Assembly: GCF_036231905.1 (NCBI RefSeq)
Contig: NZ_JAZARE010000008.1
Span: forward strand, 1 to 64,000
DNA from: CAMLIZ01 sp036231905
Lineage (GTDB): Bacteria; Pseudomonadota; Gammaproteobacteria; Burkholderiales; Burkholderiaceae_C
Reading direction: 5' to 3'
DNA: 64,000 nucleotides
A model generated the notes under the pieces. The model was not told where the DNA came from. It ran no database searches and was given only the letters and a program-made list of their open reading frames with translations. A program made the translations under genes and the position numbers. Every line of letters begins with the position of its first letter. The first letter of the stretch is position 1. Positions 36,398-45,199 of the stretch are shown here, piece by piece.

Positions 36398-39300
36398 ATG
36401 TCCGTTTGTTCACCCGCCGGCCGCCGGCAGCGCGAGCGCCACGCCTTCACGGCCACCCGAATTGCGGCGGCGGTCGGGCTCTTGATCACGGGAGCAGGCA
36501 ATGCCGTGGGACAGCAGGCGACCGACGCGCCGGCCCCTGCGGCGACGGATGCGGCGCAAGTGGAGCGGGTGGTGGTCACCGGCATCCGGCGCAGCCTGGA
36601 CACCTCGCTCAGCCTGAAGCGGGACGCGCAGGGGGTCGTGGACGGCATCGTCGCCGAAGACATCGGCAAGTTCCCGGATACCAACCTCGCCGAGTCGATG
36701 CAGCGCATCAGCGGCGTGTCCATCGACCGCCAGAACGGCGAGGGCTCGCGTGTCACCGTGCGCGGCGTCGGCCCCGACTTCAACCTTATCCTGCTGAACG
36801 GCCGCCAGATGCCGACCGCAGCCATCGAGGGCACGGCCGCGTCCAACTCGCGTGCCTTCGACTTTGCCAACCTCGCGTCGGAATCGATCGCTGCGCTGGA
36901 GGTCTACAAGACCAGCCGTGCCAGCACGCCCACCGGCGGCATGGGTGCCACCATCAACATCAAGACGGCGCGGCCGTTCGACAACCCCGGCCTGCAGGCA
37001 AGCTTCGGCGTCAAGGGCATGTATGACCAGTCGAACGCCCGCCTGCCCGAGCAGCTGCGTGGCGACAAGGTCACGCCGGAGATTTCCGGCATCTACAGCA
37101 ACACCTTTGCAGACAAGACCTTCGGCATCGCGCTGTCGGGCAGCTACCAGGAGCGGCAGCTGGGCTACAGCCAGGGGGGCATCAGCGGCTGGCGCGCGTT
37201 CCGCGGCGACGAGAACAACTGGGGCACCATCCCGCAGGAAGGCCAGCCCGGCTCGGAGAACATCACCAACCGGCCGGGGCCCAACGACATCTATGCGGTG
37301 CCGCAAAGCATCGCCTACAGCGTCACCGCGGTCCAGCGCACGCGCATCAACGGCCAGCTCACGCTGCAGTACGCGCCCACCCGAGACGTCACCGCCACGC
37401 TGGACTACACCTACTCCGAGAACAAGCTGGAGACCCGGCGCAACGACATGTCGGCCTGGTTCAACTTCGGGCCGTCGAGCAGCTCGTGGACCAACGGGCC
37501 GGTGGCTTCGCCGATCTTCTATTCGGAGACCATCACGCCCAATCCGGAAACCGGCCGGTTGAGTGACTTGGCCATGGGCGCGGGCCGCTTCGCCACCCGC
37601 AACAAGAACGACTCCGTCGGCCTGAATGTGACGTGGAAGCCGTCCGACCGGCTGAGTTTCGACTTCGATGCGCACAAGTCCACCGCCACCTCCGGGCCCG
37701 ACAGCCCGTACGGCTCCGATGCGGTGCTGGGCGCAGCCAGCTTCAACCGCGGCACCACGCGGGCCGACTTCTCGCATGACCTGCCGGTGCTCAGCATCCA
37801 AGGAGCGGTGGCCGACCCGGCGCTCATGGAACTCACCGGCTCGTCGTTCCGCAACAGCTACATGAAGTCGGAGATCGAGCAGGGCCAGTTCCGCGGCAAG
37901 TACAAGCTGGGCGACGCCTCGCGGCTGGACTTCGGCTTGAGCCTCACCGACGCGCGCAACCGCTCGGCCTATGGCTTCGTGCAGCGCGACACCTGGGGCG
38001 GGGCCACCGACGCACAGGGCAACGTGATCGGCCCCGGCCCGTTCCCGGATTCGATGTGGCACCCCGACCAGATCAACCGCTACCTCGGCCGCATCGACGG
38101 CAGCGGCGACCCGGCGCTGTTCAACAATTTCTTCATCTGGGACTTCGACACCGCGCGCGGCATCGTGGCGTCGGCCAGCGGGCTGGGCAACCTGTACCAG
38201 GCGCCGTCGGCCTACACGGTCGACCGCCGGGTGAAGGAAAAGTCGCAGAGCGCCTTCCTGCAGTACAGCACCGACTGGGAGCTGGGCGTGCCCATGGGCC
38301 TGGGCGTGGGCCTGCGCTATGAGCGCACCAAGGTGACCTCCAGCGCGCTGGTGCCCACCCCAACCGGCGTCAACTGGGTCGGCACCAACGAGTTCCAGGT
38401 GGTGTTCGGCGAACCGGCCTTCACCACGCTGAACGGCACCTACAACTACTGGCTGCCGAGCATCGACTTCGACGCCGACCTGACCGACAAGCTGAAGTTC
38501 CGCGCCAGCTATGGCGAAACCATCGGCCGGCCGGCCTGGAACTACATCCAGGGCGGGCAGACGCTGGACCAGCTGGTGCGCGTGGGCGGCGGCACCGGCG
38601 CCCAGGGCAACCCGGGGCTGAAGCCGCTGAAGTCGAAGAACATCGACCTGTCGCTGGAGTGGTACTACGCCAAGAGCAGCTACGCGGCGGTGGGCTACTT
38701 CGCGAAGAACATCTCCAACTACGCCGGCTTCAATGCGGCGACGGCCAGCCCGTTCTCCATCACCACGCCGGCCGGCGGTGCAATGTTCCAGCAGGCGGTC
38801 ACGGCGGGTGGCTGCCCGCAGTCCGACCTGGCCTGCATCCGCAGCTACATCTTCGCCAACTTCAACGGCGTGGGCGGCGTGAATGCAGCCACCGGCGTCA
38901 TCCCCGGCCAGCCGGGCGATCCGGTGGCCACCTTCCAGATCACCACGCCGGTGAATCAGCGCTCGGCGCGCCTGTACGGGGTGGAGCTGAACCTGCAGCA
39001 CCTGTTCGCCGGCTCCGGGTTCGGCGTGGCCGCCAACTACACCTACGTCAACTCGGGCCTGAAGTTCAACAACGCCGGCCTGGGCGAGCAGTTCGCGCTG
39101 GTGGGCCTGTCGGACACGGCCAACCTGGTGGCCTTCTACGAGGACGACCGCTTCAACGTGCGCGTGGCCTACAACTGGCGTGACCAGTTCCTGGCCAGCA
39201 CCACCGACGGTCTCGGGCTGCCCAACCCGACCTACGTGGAGGCGTACTCACAGCTGGACATGAGCATGGGCTACAAGCTGACGCAGAACCTGTCGCTTCA

Positions 39301-39421
39301 GTTCGAGGCCATCAACCTGCTCGATGCCACGCAGCGCACCCACGGCCGCAGCGAGCAGATGGTGTTGCAGAACACGCAGACCGGCCGCCGCTTCATGGTC
39401 GGGGCACGCTACACCTTCTGA
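36398..39421 (+). CDS. TonB-dependent receptor (large, sugar-associated class)
   Basis: 1007 residues, the size of the Xanthomonas/Caulobacter-type carbohydrate receptors. A signal region ends near A-V-G-Q-Q, then a TonB-box-like V-V-V-T-G-I-R-R, the plug with K-F-P-D-T-N-L-A-E-S-M-Q-R-I-S-G-V-S and R-G-V-G-P-D-F-N, and a barrel ending V-G-A-R-Y-T-F. It probably moves beta-glucan oligosaccharides across the outer membrane. The halogenase-like gene starts 23 bases downstream, and four further genes follow on the same strand. ATG 36398 follows the operator region at 36230-36317. Confidence 0.92.
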   Translation: MSVCSPAGRRQRERHAFTATRIAAAVGLLITGAGNAVGQQATDAPAPAATDAAQVERVVVTGIRRSLDTSLSLKRDAQGVVDGIVAEDIGKFPDTNLAESMQRISGVSIDRQNGEGSRVTVRGVGPDFNLILLNGRQMPTAAIEGTAASNSRAFDFANLASESIAALEVYKTSRASTPTGGMGATINIKTARPFDNPGLQASFGVKGMYDQSNARLPEQLRGDKVTPEISGIYSNTFADKTFGIALSGSYQERQLGYSQGGISGWRAFRGDENNWGTIPQEGQPGSENITNRPGPNDIYAVPQSIAYSVTAVQRTRINGQLTLQYAPTRDVTATLDYTYSENKLETRRNDMSAWFNFGPSSSSWTNGPVASPIFYSETITPNPETGRLSDLAMGAGRFATRNKNDSVGLNVTWKPSDRLSFDFDAHKSTATSGPDSPYGSDAVLGAASFNRGTTRADFSHDLPVLSIQGAVADPALMELTGSSFRNSYMKSEIEQGQFRGKYKLGDASRLDFGLSLTDARNRSAYGFVQRDTWGGATDAQGNVIGPGPFPDSMWHPDQINRYLGRIDGSGDPALFNNFFIWDFDTARGIVASASGLGNLYQAPSAYTVDRRVKEKSQSAFLQYSTDWELGVPMGLGVGLRYERTKVTSSALVPTPTGVNWVGTNEFQVVFGEPAFTTLNGTYNYWLPSIDFDADLTDKLKFRASYGETIGRPAWNYIQGGQTLDQLVRVGGGTGAQGNPGLKPLKSKNIDLSLEWYYAKSSYAAVGYFAKNISNYAGFNAATASPFSITTPAGGAMFQQAVTAGGCPQSDLACIRSYIFANFNGVGGVNAATGVIPGQPGDPVATFQITTPVNQRSARLYGVELNLQHLFAGSGFGVAANYTYVNSGLKFNNAGLGEQFALVGLSDTANLVAFYEDDRFNVRVAYNWRDQFLASTTDGLGLPNPTYVEAYSQLDMSMGYKLTQNLSLQFEAINLLDATQRTHGRSEQMVLQNTQTGRRFMVGARYTF

Positions 39422-39444
39422 AGCCGCCCGCGCGCCCTGGCATC

Positions 39445-41004
39445 ATGGCCGGCATGTCGGACCAGCCTGTCGCGCACGTCGTCATCCTGGGCGGCGGTTC
39501 GGCGGGCTGGCTGACAGCCGGCCTGATCGCTGCGCAGCACCGTCACCGGCTGAGGGTGACGGTGATCGAGGCGCCGGATATTGCGCCGATCGGCGTGGGC
39601 GAGGGCACCTGGCCCACCATGCGCGACAGCCTGCGCAGCATCGGCGTCAGCGAGTCGGACTTTGTTCGCGAGTGCGAGGCCACCTTCAAGCAGGGTTCGC
39701 TGTTCCGCCGCTGGGTGGACGGCAGCGCGGACGACCTGTACTTCCATCCCTTCATGCTGCCGCAGGGTTGGGGCGACGCGCCTCTGGCGCAGGCTTGGCA
39801 GCAGCATGCCGGCACCCGCTTCGCCGACTGCGTGAGCGTGCAGCCGCACCTGTGCCAGCGCGGCCGGGCGCCCAAGCAGTTCGCCACGCCGGAGTACGCA
39901 GGTGTTGCGAACTACGGCTACCACTTCGACGCCGGCCGCTTCGGGCCGTTCCTGCGCACGCACTGCGTAAAACGCCTGGGCGTGCATCACGTCGCCGATC
40001 AGGTGGTTGCGGTGCTCTCGCACGACAACGGCGACATCGCGGCGCTGCAGACGCGCAGCCACGGCGCGATCGCCGGTGATCTGTTCATCGACTGCAGCGG
40101 CCTGAAGGCCCATCTGCTGGCCGGCCACTATGGCGTGCCCTTCGTGTCGCACAAGCACGTGCTGTTCTGCGATGCGGCGCTCGCGCTGCAGGTGCCCTAT
40201 GCCGACCCGCAGGCGCCGATCGCGTCGCAAACGGTGTCCACCGCGCAGTCGCACGGCTGGGTGTGGGACATCGGGCTGCAGACGCGGCGTGGTGTGGGGC
40301 TCGTGTATTCCAGCAGCCACTGCGACGACGAAACGGCGCACCGGACGCTGATGGACCATATCGCGCGCAGCGGCGCCAACGGCACCGCGGCTGTCGACCT
40401 GCCGCAGCCGCGCCAGTTGCGGTTCGAGCCCGGACATCGGCGCACCTTCTGGCACCGCAACTGCGTGGCGATCGGCCTGTCGGCGGGCTTCCTGGAGCCG
40501 TTGGAGGCCTCCGCGCTGGCCTTGGTGGAGTACTCGGCGGAGTTGCTGCGCCAGCAGATGCCCGCCACGCGCGGAGCGATGGAGCTGCTGGCGCGGCGCT
40601 TCAACGAGGCCTGCAGCTACCGCTGGGCCCGCATTGTGGATTTCCTCAAGCTGCACTACGTGCTGAGCCGGCGCACCGACAGCGCCTTCTGGCTCGACAA
40701 CCGCCAGCCCGCGTCGGTGCCCGAGCCGCTGCGCGAGCTGCTGGCCCTGTGGCGCCACCTGCCGCCATCGCGCCACGACCTGGTGCGCCACGACGAGGCG
40801 TTTCCGGCCGCGAGCTACCAGTACATCCTCTATGGCATGGGCTGGCCGGGCGCGGCAAGCTGCGAACTGCCGGCGCAGGACATCGAGCGTGCGCAGGGCT
40901 GCTTCCGCGAAGCGGCAGAGCTCACACGGAAGATGCTGGCCGCACTGCCCAGCCACCGCGACCTGATCGAGCACATCCGGCGCCACGGCCTTTCGCGCAT
41001 CTAG
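39445..41004 (+). CDS. flavin-dependent tryptophan halogenase-family protein (B)
   Basis: 519 residues. The FAD site G-G-G-S-A-G-W is at 16-22; the FK lysine is K82. The PrnA Glu-Ser pair is E354-Ala355 here, and the WxWxIP motif is W-V-W-D-I-G (272-277). The Ser-to-Ala change and loss of Pro make a canonical halogenase less likely, although the catalytic Lys and Glu remain. It follows the TonB receptor after 23 bases, so it is probably co-transcribed. A longer start frame exists but ATG 39445 is natural. Confidence 0.82.
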   Translation: MAGMSDQPVAHVVILGGGSAGWLTAGLIAAQHRHRLRVTVIEAPDIAPIGVGEGTWPTMRDSLRSIGVSESDFVRECEATFKQGSLFRRWVDGSADDLYFHPFMLPQGWGDAPLAQAWQQHAGTRFADCVSVQPHLCQRGRAPKQFATPEYAGVANYGYHFDAGRFGPFLRTHCVKRLGVHHVADQVVAVLSHDNGDIAALQTRSHGAIAGDLFIDCSGLKAHLLAGHYGVPFVSHKHVLFCDAALALQVPYADPQAPIASQTVSTAQSHGWVWDIGLQTRRGVGLVYSSSHCDDETAHRTLMDHIARSGANGTAAVDLPQPRQLRFEPGHRRTFWHRNCVAIGLSAGFLEPLEASALALVEYSAELLRQQMPATRGAMELLARRFNEACSYRWARIVDFLKLHYVLSRRTDSAFWLDNRQPASVPEPLRELLALWRHLPPSRHDLVRHDEAFPAASYQYILYGMGWPGAASCELPAQDIERAQGCFREAAELTRKMLAALPSHRDLIEHIRRHGLSRI

Positions 41005-41027
41005 AACCCAACGAACGGACACTCGCC

Positions 41028-41741
41028 ATGCCTCGCCACGCCGTCCTCAACAACGTCGACCACAAGGACCTGCGCGTCATCAGGGCACACGGCGAGCGCT
41101 TCGGCGACGACGTGATGGCCGCTGTCACCTTCCCGGCTGAATTCCGCAGTGTCCAGTCGCACTATCCCATCGTGTTCCAGAAGTCGCAGGACGGCACCAC
41201 GTTCCAGCCGCTGGCGCTGTTCGGCTTGCGCGAGGGTGAAAACCTGTTCCTGCGCGGCGGCGGCTGGGACGCAGCCTATGTGCCGCTGGCCATCGAACGC
41301 CAGCCCTTCCTCGTCGGGTTCGACGGTGCCGAGCCGGTGGTGCATGTGGACCTCGACAGTCCGCGCGTGAGCCGCAGTGAGGGCGAGCCGGTGTTCCTGC
41401 CCTTCGGCGGCATCAGTGACTACCTGGAGCAGGTGAACTCCATGTTGCTCGCGCTGCACCAGGGCCTGCAGAGCACGCCTGCCTTCGTCGCCGCGCTGCT
41501 GGCGCATGACCTGCTCGAGCCGTTTTCGTTCGACATCGAACGCCCGGATGGCACGCAGCGGCTGGCCGGCTTCTACACGGTGCACGAGGAGCGGCTGCAG
41601 AAGCTCGATGGCACGGCGCTGGCGCAGCTGCACCAGGCCGGCCATCTGTTGCCGATCTACATGGTGCTGGCGTCCACCTCGCACCTGCGGGACCTGGCTG
41701 ACCGGGCTTGCCAGGCAGGCAACGAGCGCGTGCATGCGTGA
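41028..41741 (+). CDS. SapC family protein (2)
   Basis: 237 residues. S-H-Y-P-I-V-F-Q-K near the N-terminus, the central G-W-D-A-A-Y-V-P-L-A-I-E-R-Q-P-F, G-E-P-V-F, and L-A-G-F-Y-T-V-H-E-E-R-L match the SapC family (PF07277) and the paralogue at 15675-16427. No signal peptide or membrane segment. Genes of this family recur beside TonB receptors and halogenase-like genes in carbohydrate loci of other bacteria (my recollection), but no function is proved. It overlaps the JmjC gene by 8 bases. Confidence 0.88.
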   Translation: MPRHAVLNNVDHKDLRVIRAHGERFGDDVMAAVTFPAEFRSVQSHYPIVFQKSQDGTTFQPLALFGLREGENLFLRGGGWDAAYVPLAIERQPFLVGFDGAEPVVHVDLDSPRVSRSEGEPVFLPFGGISDYLEQVNSMLLALHQGLQSTPAFVAALLAHDLLEPFSFDIERPDGTQRLAGFYTVHEERLQKLDGTALAQLHQAGHLLPIYMVLASTSHLRDLADRACQAGNERVHA

Positions 41742-42732
41742 GCTGAGCGGCGTTTCAGCGCGGCAGCTCCCCGAAGCACTGCTGCGCTCCACCGAGCCGC
41801 TGGTACTGCGGGGCCTGGTGGCCGAATGGCCGGCCGTGCAGGCCGCGCAAGCAGCCGGCGGCATCACCGCCTACCTGCGACGTTTCGACGCCGGTGCCAC
41901 CGTGGGTGCCTGGATCGGCCCACCGGAAATCCAGGGGCGCTTCAACTACACCGATGACCTGACCGGTTTCAACTTCGCGCGCGAAAAGCTGCGTTTCGCC
42001 GCAGTGCTGGACGCGCTGGACAGCATGGCCGCCGAGCCCCGGCCGCAGGCGCTGTACATGGGTTCCACGACGGTGGAGACCTGCGCCCCCGGTTTCCGCG
42101 AACACAACGACCTGGGAGCCGGGCCGCTGGAGCAGTGGCAGCCGCTTGCCAGCCTCTGGCTGGGCAACCGCACCTGCGTCGCCGCGCACCAGGACTTGCC
42201 GGACAACCTGGCCTGCGTGGTGGCCGGGCAGCGCCGCTTCACGCTGCTGCCGCCGGAGCAACTGCCCAATCTGTACGTCGGCCCGCTGGAGCACACACTG
42301 GCAGGGCAGCCCACCAGCCTGGTGGACTTCGCCAGGCCCGACCTGAACCGGTTTCCAAGGTTTGCCGAAGCCCAGCGCCATGCACGGGTGGCCGAACTGG
42401 GCCCGGGCGATGCCATCTTGATCCCGAGCATGTGGTGGCACAGCGTGGAAGCCATGGCGCCGGTGAACCTGCTGGTGAACTACTGGTGGCGGCGCTCGCC
42501 GGAGCACATGGATTCGCCGATGGGTGCGCTGCTGCACGCTGTCATGACCGTGCGCGACCTGCCGCCGGAGCAGCGCGAGGCCTGGCGCCACCAGTTCGAG
42601 CATTACGTGTTCGGCGCCGGTGAACAGACAGCAGCCCACCTGCCGCCCGCGGCGCGCGGCGTGCTGGCACCCCTGGATGAACCTGCCACCCGGGCGCTGC
42701 GCGCACGCCTGCTGCGCCGGCTGAACCGCTGA
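41734..42732 (+). CDS. JmjC/cupin_8-like 2-oxoglutarate/Fe(II) oxygenase
   Basis: 332 residues. The facial triad His152-x-Asp154 (A-H-Q-D-L-P) and His236 (P-S-M-W-W-H-S-V) of the FIH/JmjC cupin_8 family is intact. A-C-V-V-A-G-Q-R-R-F-T-L-L-P-P-E-Q and P-G-D-A-I-L-I-P are core strands. Such enzymes hydroxylate protein side chains or demethylate. The substrate here is unknown; the SapC and halogenase-like neighbours suggest protein or metabolite modification linked to the receptor. It overlaps the SapC gene and lies 8 bases before the next gene. Confidence 0.85.
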   Translation: MRELSGVSARQLPEALLRSTEPLVLRGLVAEWPAVQAAQAAGGITAYLRRFDAGATVGAWIGPPEIQGRFNYTDDLTGFNFAREKLRFAAVLDALDSMAAEPRPQALYMGSTTVETCAPGFREHNDLGAGPLEQWQPLASLWLGNRTCVAAHQDLPDNLACVVAGQRRFTLLPPEQLPNLYVGPLEHTLAGQPTSLVDFARPDLNRFPRFAEAQRHARVAELGPGDAILIPSMWWHSVEAMAPVNLLVNYWWRRSPEHMDSPMGALLHAVMTVRDLPPEQREAWRHQFEHYVFGAGEQTAAHLPPAARGVLAPLDEPATRALRARLLRRLNR

Positions 42733-42740
42733 GGAACCGC

Positions 42741-44264
42741 ATGGACCCGACCGCTGCCTCCGCCATGCCCCAGGCCCCTGCCCGGCCGGTGCGCCGCATC
42801 GTCATCGCCGGCGGCGGTACAGCCGGCTGGATGGTGGCCGCCTGCCTGTCCAAGACCATGGGCAGGCTGCTGGACATCCAACTGGTGGAGTCCGACGAGA
42901 TCGGCACCGTGGGCGTGGGTGAGGCCACCATCCCGCCGCTGCAGATCTTCCACCAGCTGCTGGAACTGGACGAGCGCGAGTTCATGGCCGCCACCTCGGC
43001 CACCTTCAAGCTGGGCATCCAGTTCGAGAACTGGCGCAACGGCAACGACCGCTACATCCACTCGTTCGGCACGACCGGCAAGGACCATTGGACAGCCGGC
43101 TTCCAGCACTTCTGGCTCAAGGGCCGCGAGCGTGGGCTCGCGCGCGACTACGGCGACTACAGCCTGGAGCTGCGCGCGGCGCAGGACAGCCGCTTTGCCC
43201 ACCTTCCGCGCGGCGGCCTGAGCTACGCCTACCACTTTGACGCCACACGCTATGCCGCCTTCCTGCGCACCTTCAGCGAGTCCCATGGCGTGCGGCGCAT
43301 CGAGGGCAAGATCCGCGCGGTCAACCTCGATGCCGCCAGCGGCCACATCCGCTCGCTCACGCTGGACTCCAGCGCGTCGATCGATGGCGACCTGTTCATC
43401 GACTGCACCGGCTTTCGTGCGCTGCTGATCGGCGAGGCGCTGAAGGTGCCTTACGAGGACTGGTCGCATTGGCTGCCCTGCGACAGCGCGCTGGCGGTGC
43501 AGACCGCTTCGGTGGGTGAGGCCGTGCCCTACACCCGCTCGATCGCGCATGCCAGTGGCTGGCAGTGGCGCATTCCCTTGCAGCACCGGGTGGGCAACGG
43601 CCTGGTGTACTGCAGCCGCCACATGAGCGACGACGAGGCTCGTGCGCTGCTGCTGGCCAACGTGCAGGGCGAAGTGCTCACCACGCCGCGCCAGCTCAAG
43701 TTCAAGCCGGGCCAGCGGCGTGAGGTGTGGCGCCACAACTGCGTGGCGATCGGCCTGGCCAGCGGCTTCATCGAGCCGCTGGAATCCACCAGCATCCACC
43801 TCATCCAGCGCGGGCTGATCCGGCTGATGCAGATGTTTCCCACGGCGGGCATCAGCGCCGCCGACATCGCCGAATACAACCAGCAGGCGCAGACCGAGAT
43901 CGAGCACATCCGGGACTTCGTGGTGCTGCACTACCACCTCACGCAGCGGGATGATTCCGCGTTCTGGCGTGAGTGCCGTGCGATGAACGTTCCGGCATCG
44001 CTGCGCCATCGGCTCGCCCTGTTCGGCGAGACCGGACGCGTCTTCCGCGGGCCCAACGAGCTGTTCGCCGAGAACTCCTGGATCCAGGTGATGCTGGGGC
44101 AGGGCCTGATGCCGCAGCAGCACCACCCGGTGGCCGACCTCATGGGCGATGGCGAACTCACCGACTTCCTGGAATCCATCCGCGGCACCATCAACCGCAC
44201 GGTGTCGCAGCTGCCGCCGCATGAGCGCTATGTGCAGCAGTACTGCGCCGCGCCGGCGCGTTGA
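42741..44264 (+). CDS. flavin-dependent tryptophan halogenase-family protein (C)
   Basis: 507 residues. FAD motif G-G-G-T-A-G-W at 24-30; FK lysine K90; Glu348-Ser349 pair kept; WxWxIP intact as W-Q-W-R-I-P (274-279). Of the three homologues in the window this one retains all the family's hallmark residues, so it is the best candidate for a working halogenase. No flavin reductase is adjacent. It is the last gene of the TonB-receptor operon. Confidence 0.87.
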   Translation: MDPTAASAMPQAPARPVRRIVIAGGGTAGWMVAACLSKTMGRLLDIQLVESDEIGTVGVGEATIPPLQIFHQLLELDEREFMAATSATFKLGIQFENWRNGNDRYIHSFGTTGKDHWTAGFQHFWLKGRERGLARDYGDYSLELRAAQDSRFAHLPRGGLSYAYHFDATRYAAFLRTFSESHGVRRIEGKIRAVNLDAASGHIRSLTLDSSASIDGDLFIDCTGFRALLIGEALKVPYEDWSHWLPCDSALAVQTASVGEAVPYTRSIAHASGWQWRIPLQHRVGNGLVYCSRHMSDDEARALLLANVQGEVLTTPRQLKFKPGQRREVWRHNCVAIGLASGFIEPLESTSIHLIQRGLIRLMQMFPTAGISAADIAEYNQQAQTEIEHIRDFVVLHYHLTQRDDSAFWRECRAMNVPASLRHRLALFGETGRVFRGPNELFAENSWIQVMLGQGLMPQQHHPVADLMGDGELTDFLESIRGTINRTVSQLPPHERYVQQYCAAPAR

Positions 44265-44308
44265 GTCGCTTCTTTCGCTGAACGACACCGCGCGGGCAGA
44301 GCTTGGCT

Positions 44309-45085
44309 TCAGGCCGGCGCCGCCCCCAGCCGGCGCGAAAGGTCACCCGCACAGCGTTTCAGGGTCTGGGCCACGCTGCCCTTCCAGGCGGTGTCCAGCG
44401 CGGCCGTGGGGCCGATCACCGTGATGGCGAGCACCATCGCGCCCGTGCCGTCGAACACCGGCGCCGCCAGCGCGCTCACGCCCGGCACCGACAGGTCCAC
44501 CGCCCGCCCGATGCCGTGCTGGCGCGCCTCGGCCAAGCGGGCGGCGAAGGCCGCCTCATCGAAATGCGGGCTGTCCGGCGGCTCGTGGGTCAACACCTCC
44601 TGCACCGCGGCGGCCGGCCGGTGGGCCGCAAACAGCCAACCGGAAGCCGTGGCCCGCAGGCTCATCACCGTGCCGTGGCGCATGGAGATGTGCACCGGCG
44701 AGGGCCCTTCGGCCACCCGCACGATGGTGGGCCCGCGGTCGCCCCACACCGCGATCGCCACCGTGTGGCCCAGCGCCTGGGCCAGCTCCTCGATCAGCGG
44801 CGTGGCCAGGCGCACCGGGTCGTATTGCTGCAGGCTGATCAGGCCCAGCTGCATCGCCAGCGGCCCCAGGCCGTAGCGGCCGGTGGCCGGGTCCTGCTCG
44901 ATCAGGCCCAGCTTGCCGAAGCTCACCAGGTAAGGGTGAGCCTTGGCGGGCGCCATGCCGGCGTCGCGCGCCAGGTCCTTCAGCGCCATGGGCCGGCCGT
45001 GGTGCGCCAGCGCGAGCAGCAGTTGCCCTCCCACCTCCACGCTCTGGATGCCGCGTGACCCTTTTTCCCCGGCGCTGTCGTCCAT
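44309..45085 (-). CDS. IclR-family transcriptional regulator
   Basis: 258 residues with an N-terminal winged HTH (L-A-L-A-H-H-G-R-P-M-A-L-K-D-L-A-R, then K-A-H-P-Y-L-V-S-F-G-K-L-G-L-I) and a C-terminal effector domain (V-A-I-A-V-W-G-D-R-G-P-T). It is divergent from the MBL/hydroxylase/hmgA operon, whose control it probably provides; IclR proteins are frequent regulators of aromatic catabolism. Its promoter holds repeated half-sites also found before the TRAP operon. Confidence 0.9.
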   Translation of the reverse strand: MDDSAGEKGSRGIQSVEVGGQLLLALAHHGRPMALKDLARDAGMAPAKAHPYLVSFGKLGLIEQDPATGRYGLGPLAMQLGLISLQQYDPVRLATPLIEELAQALGHTVAIAVWGDRGPTIVRVAEGPSPVHISMRHGTVMSLRATASGWLFAAHRPAAAVQEVLTHEPPDSPHFDEAAFAARLAEARQHGIGRAVDLSVPGVSALAAPVFDGTGAMVLAITVIGPTAALDTAWKGSVAQTLKRCAGDLSRRLGAAPA

Positions 45086-45096
45086 CTTGGTATTTG

Positions 45097-45166
45097 TACT
45101 AATGCGAACTGATTAGACATTATCGAACAGGCTGACTAAGATCAAACTCGTTAGACATACGCGAAC
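45097..45166. promoter_or_regulatory. repeated GCGAAC/TCGAAC half-sites (IclR box candidates)
   Basis: TTAGACATTATCGAAC (45113-45128) and TTAGACATACGCGAAC (45151-45166) match at 13 of 16 positions, and TACTAATGCGAAC (45097-45109) is a third relative. They fill the divergent promoter of the IclR gene and the MBL-led operon. The GTTCG core, in reverse, recurs twice before the TRAP genes at 50696-50730. Confidence 0.6.
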
Positions 45167-45199
45167 TCGTTAATCAACGTCAAAGACATCGGACACGTC

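Noticed and set aside
36410..39001. 863-codon minus-strand frame within the TonB receptor
   Set aside because: The receptor is full-length with signal, plug and barrel; the antisense protein has no recognisable fold.
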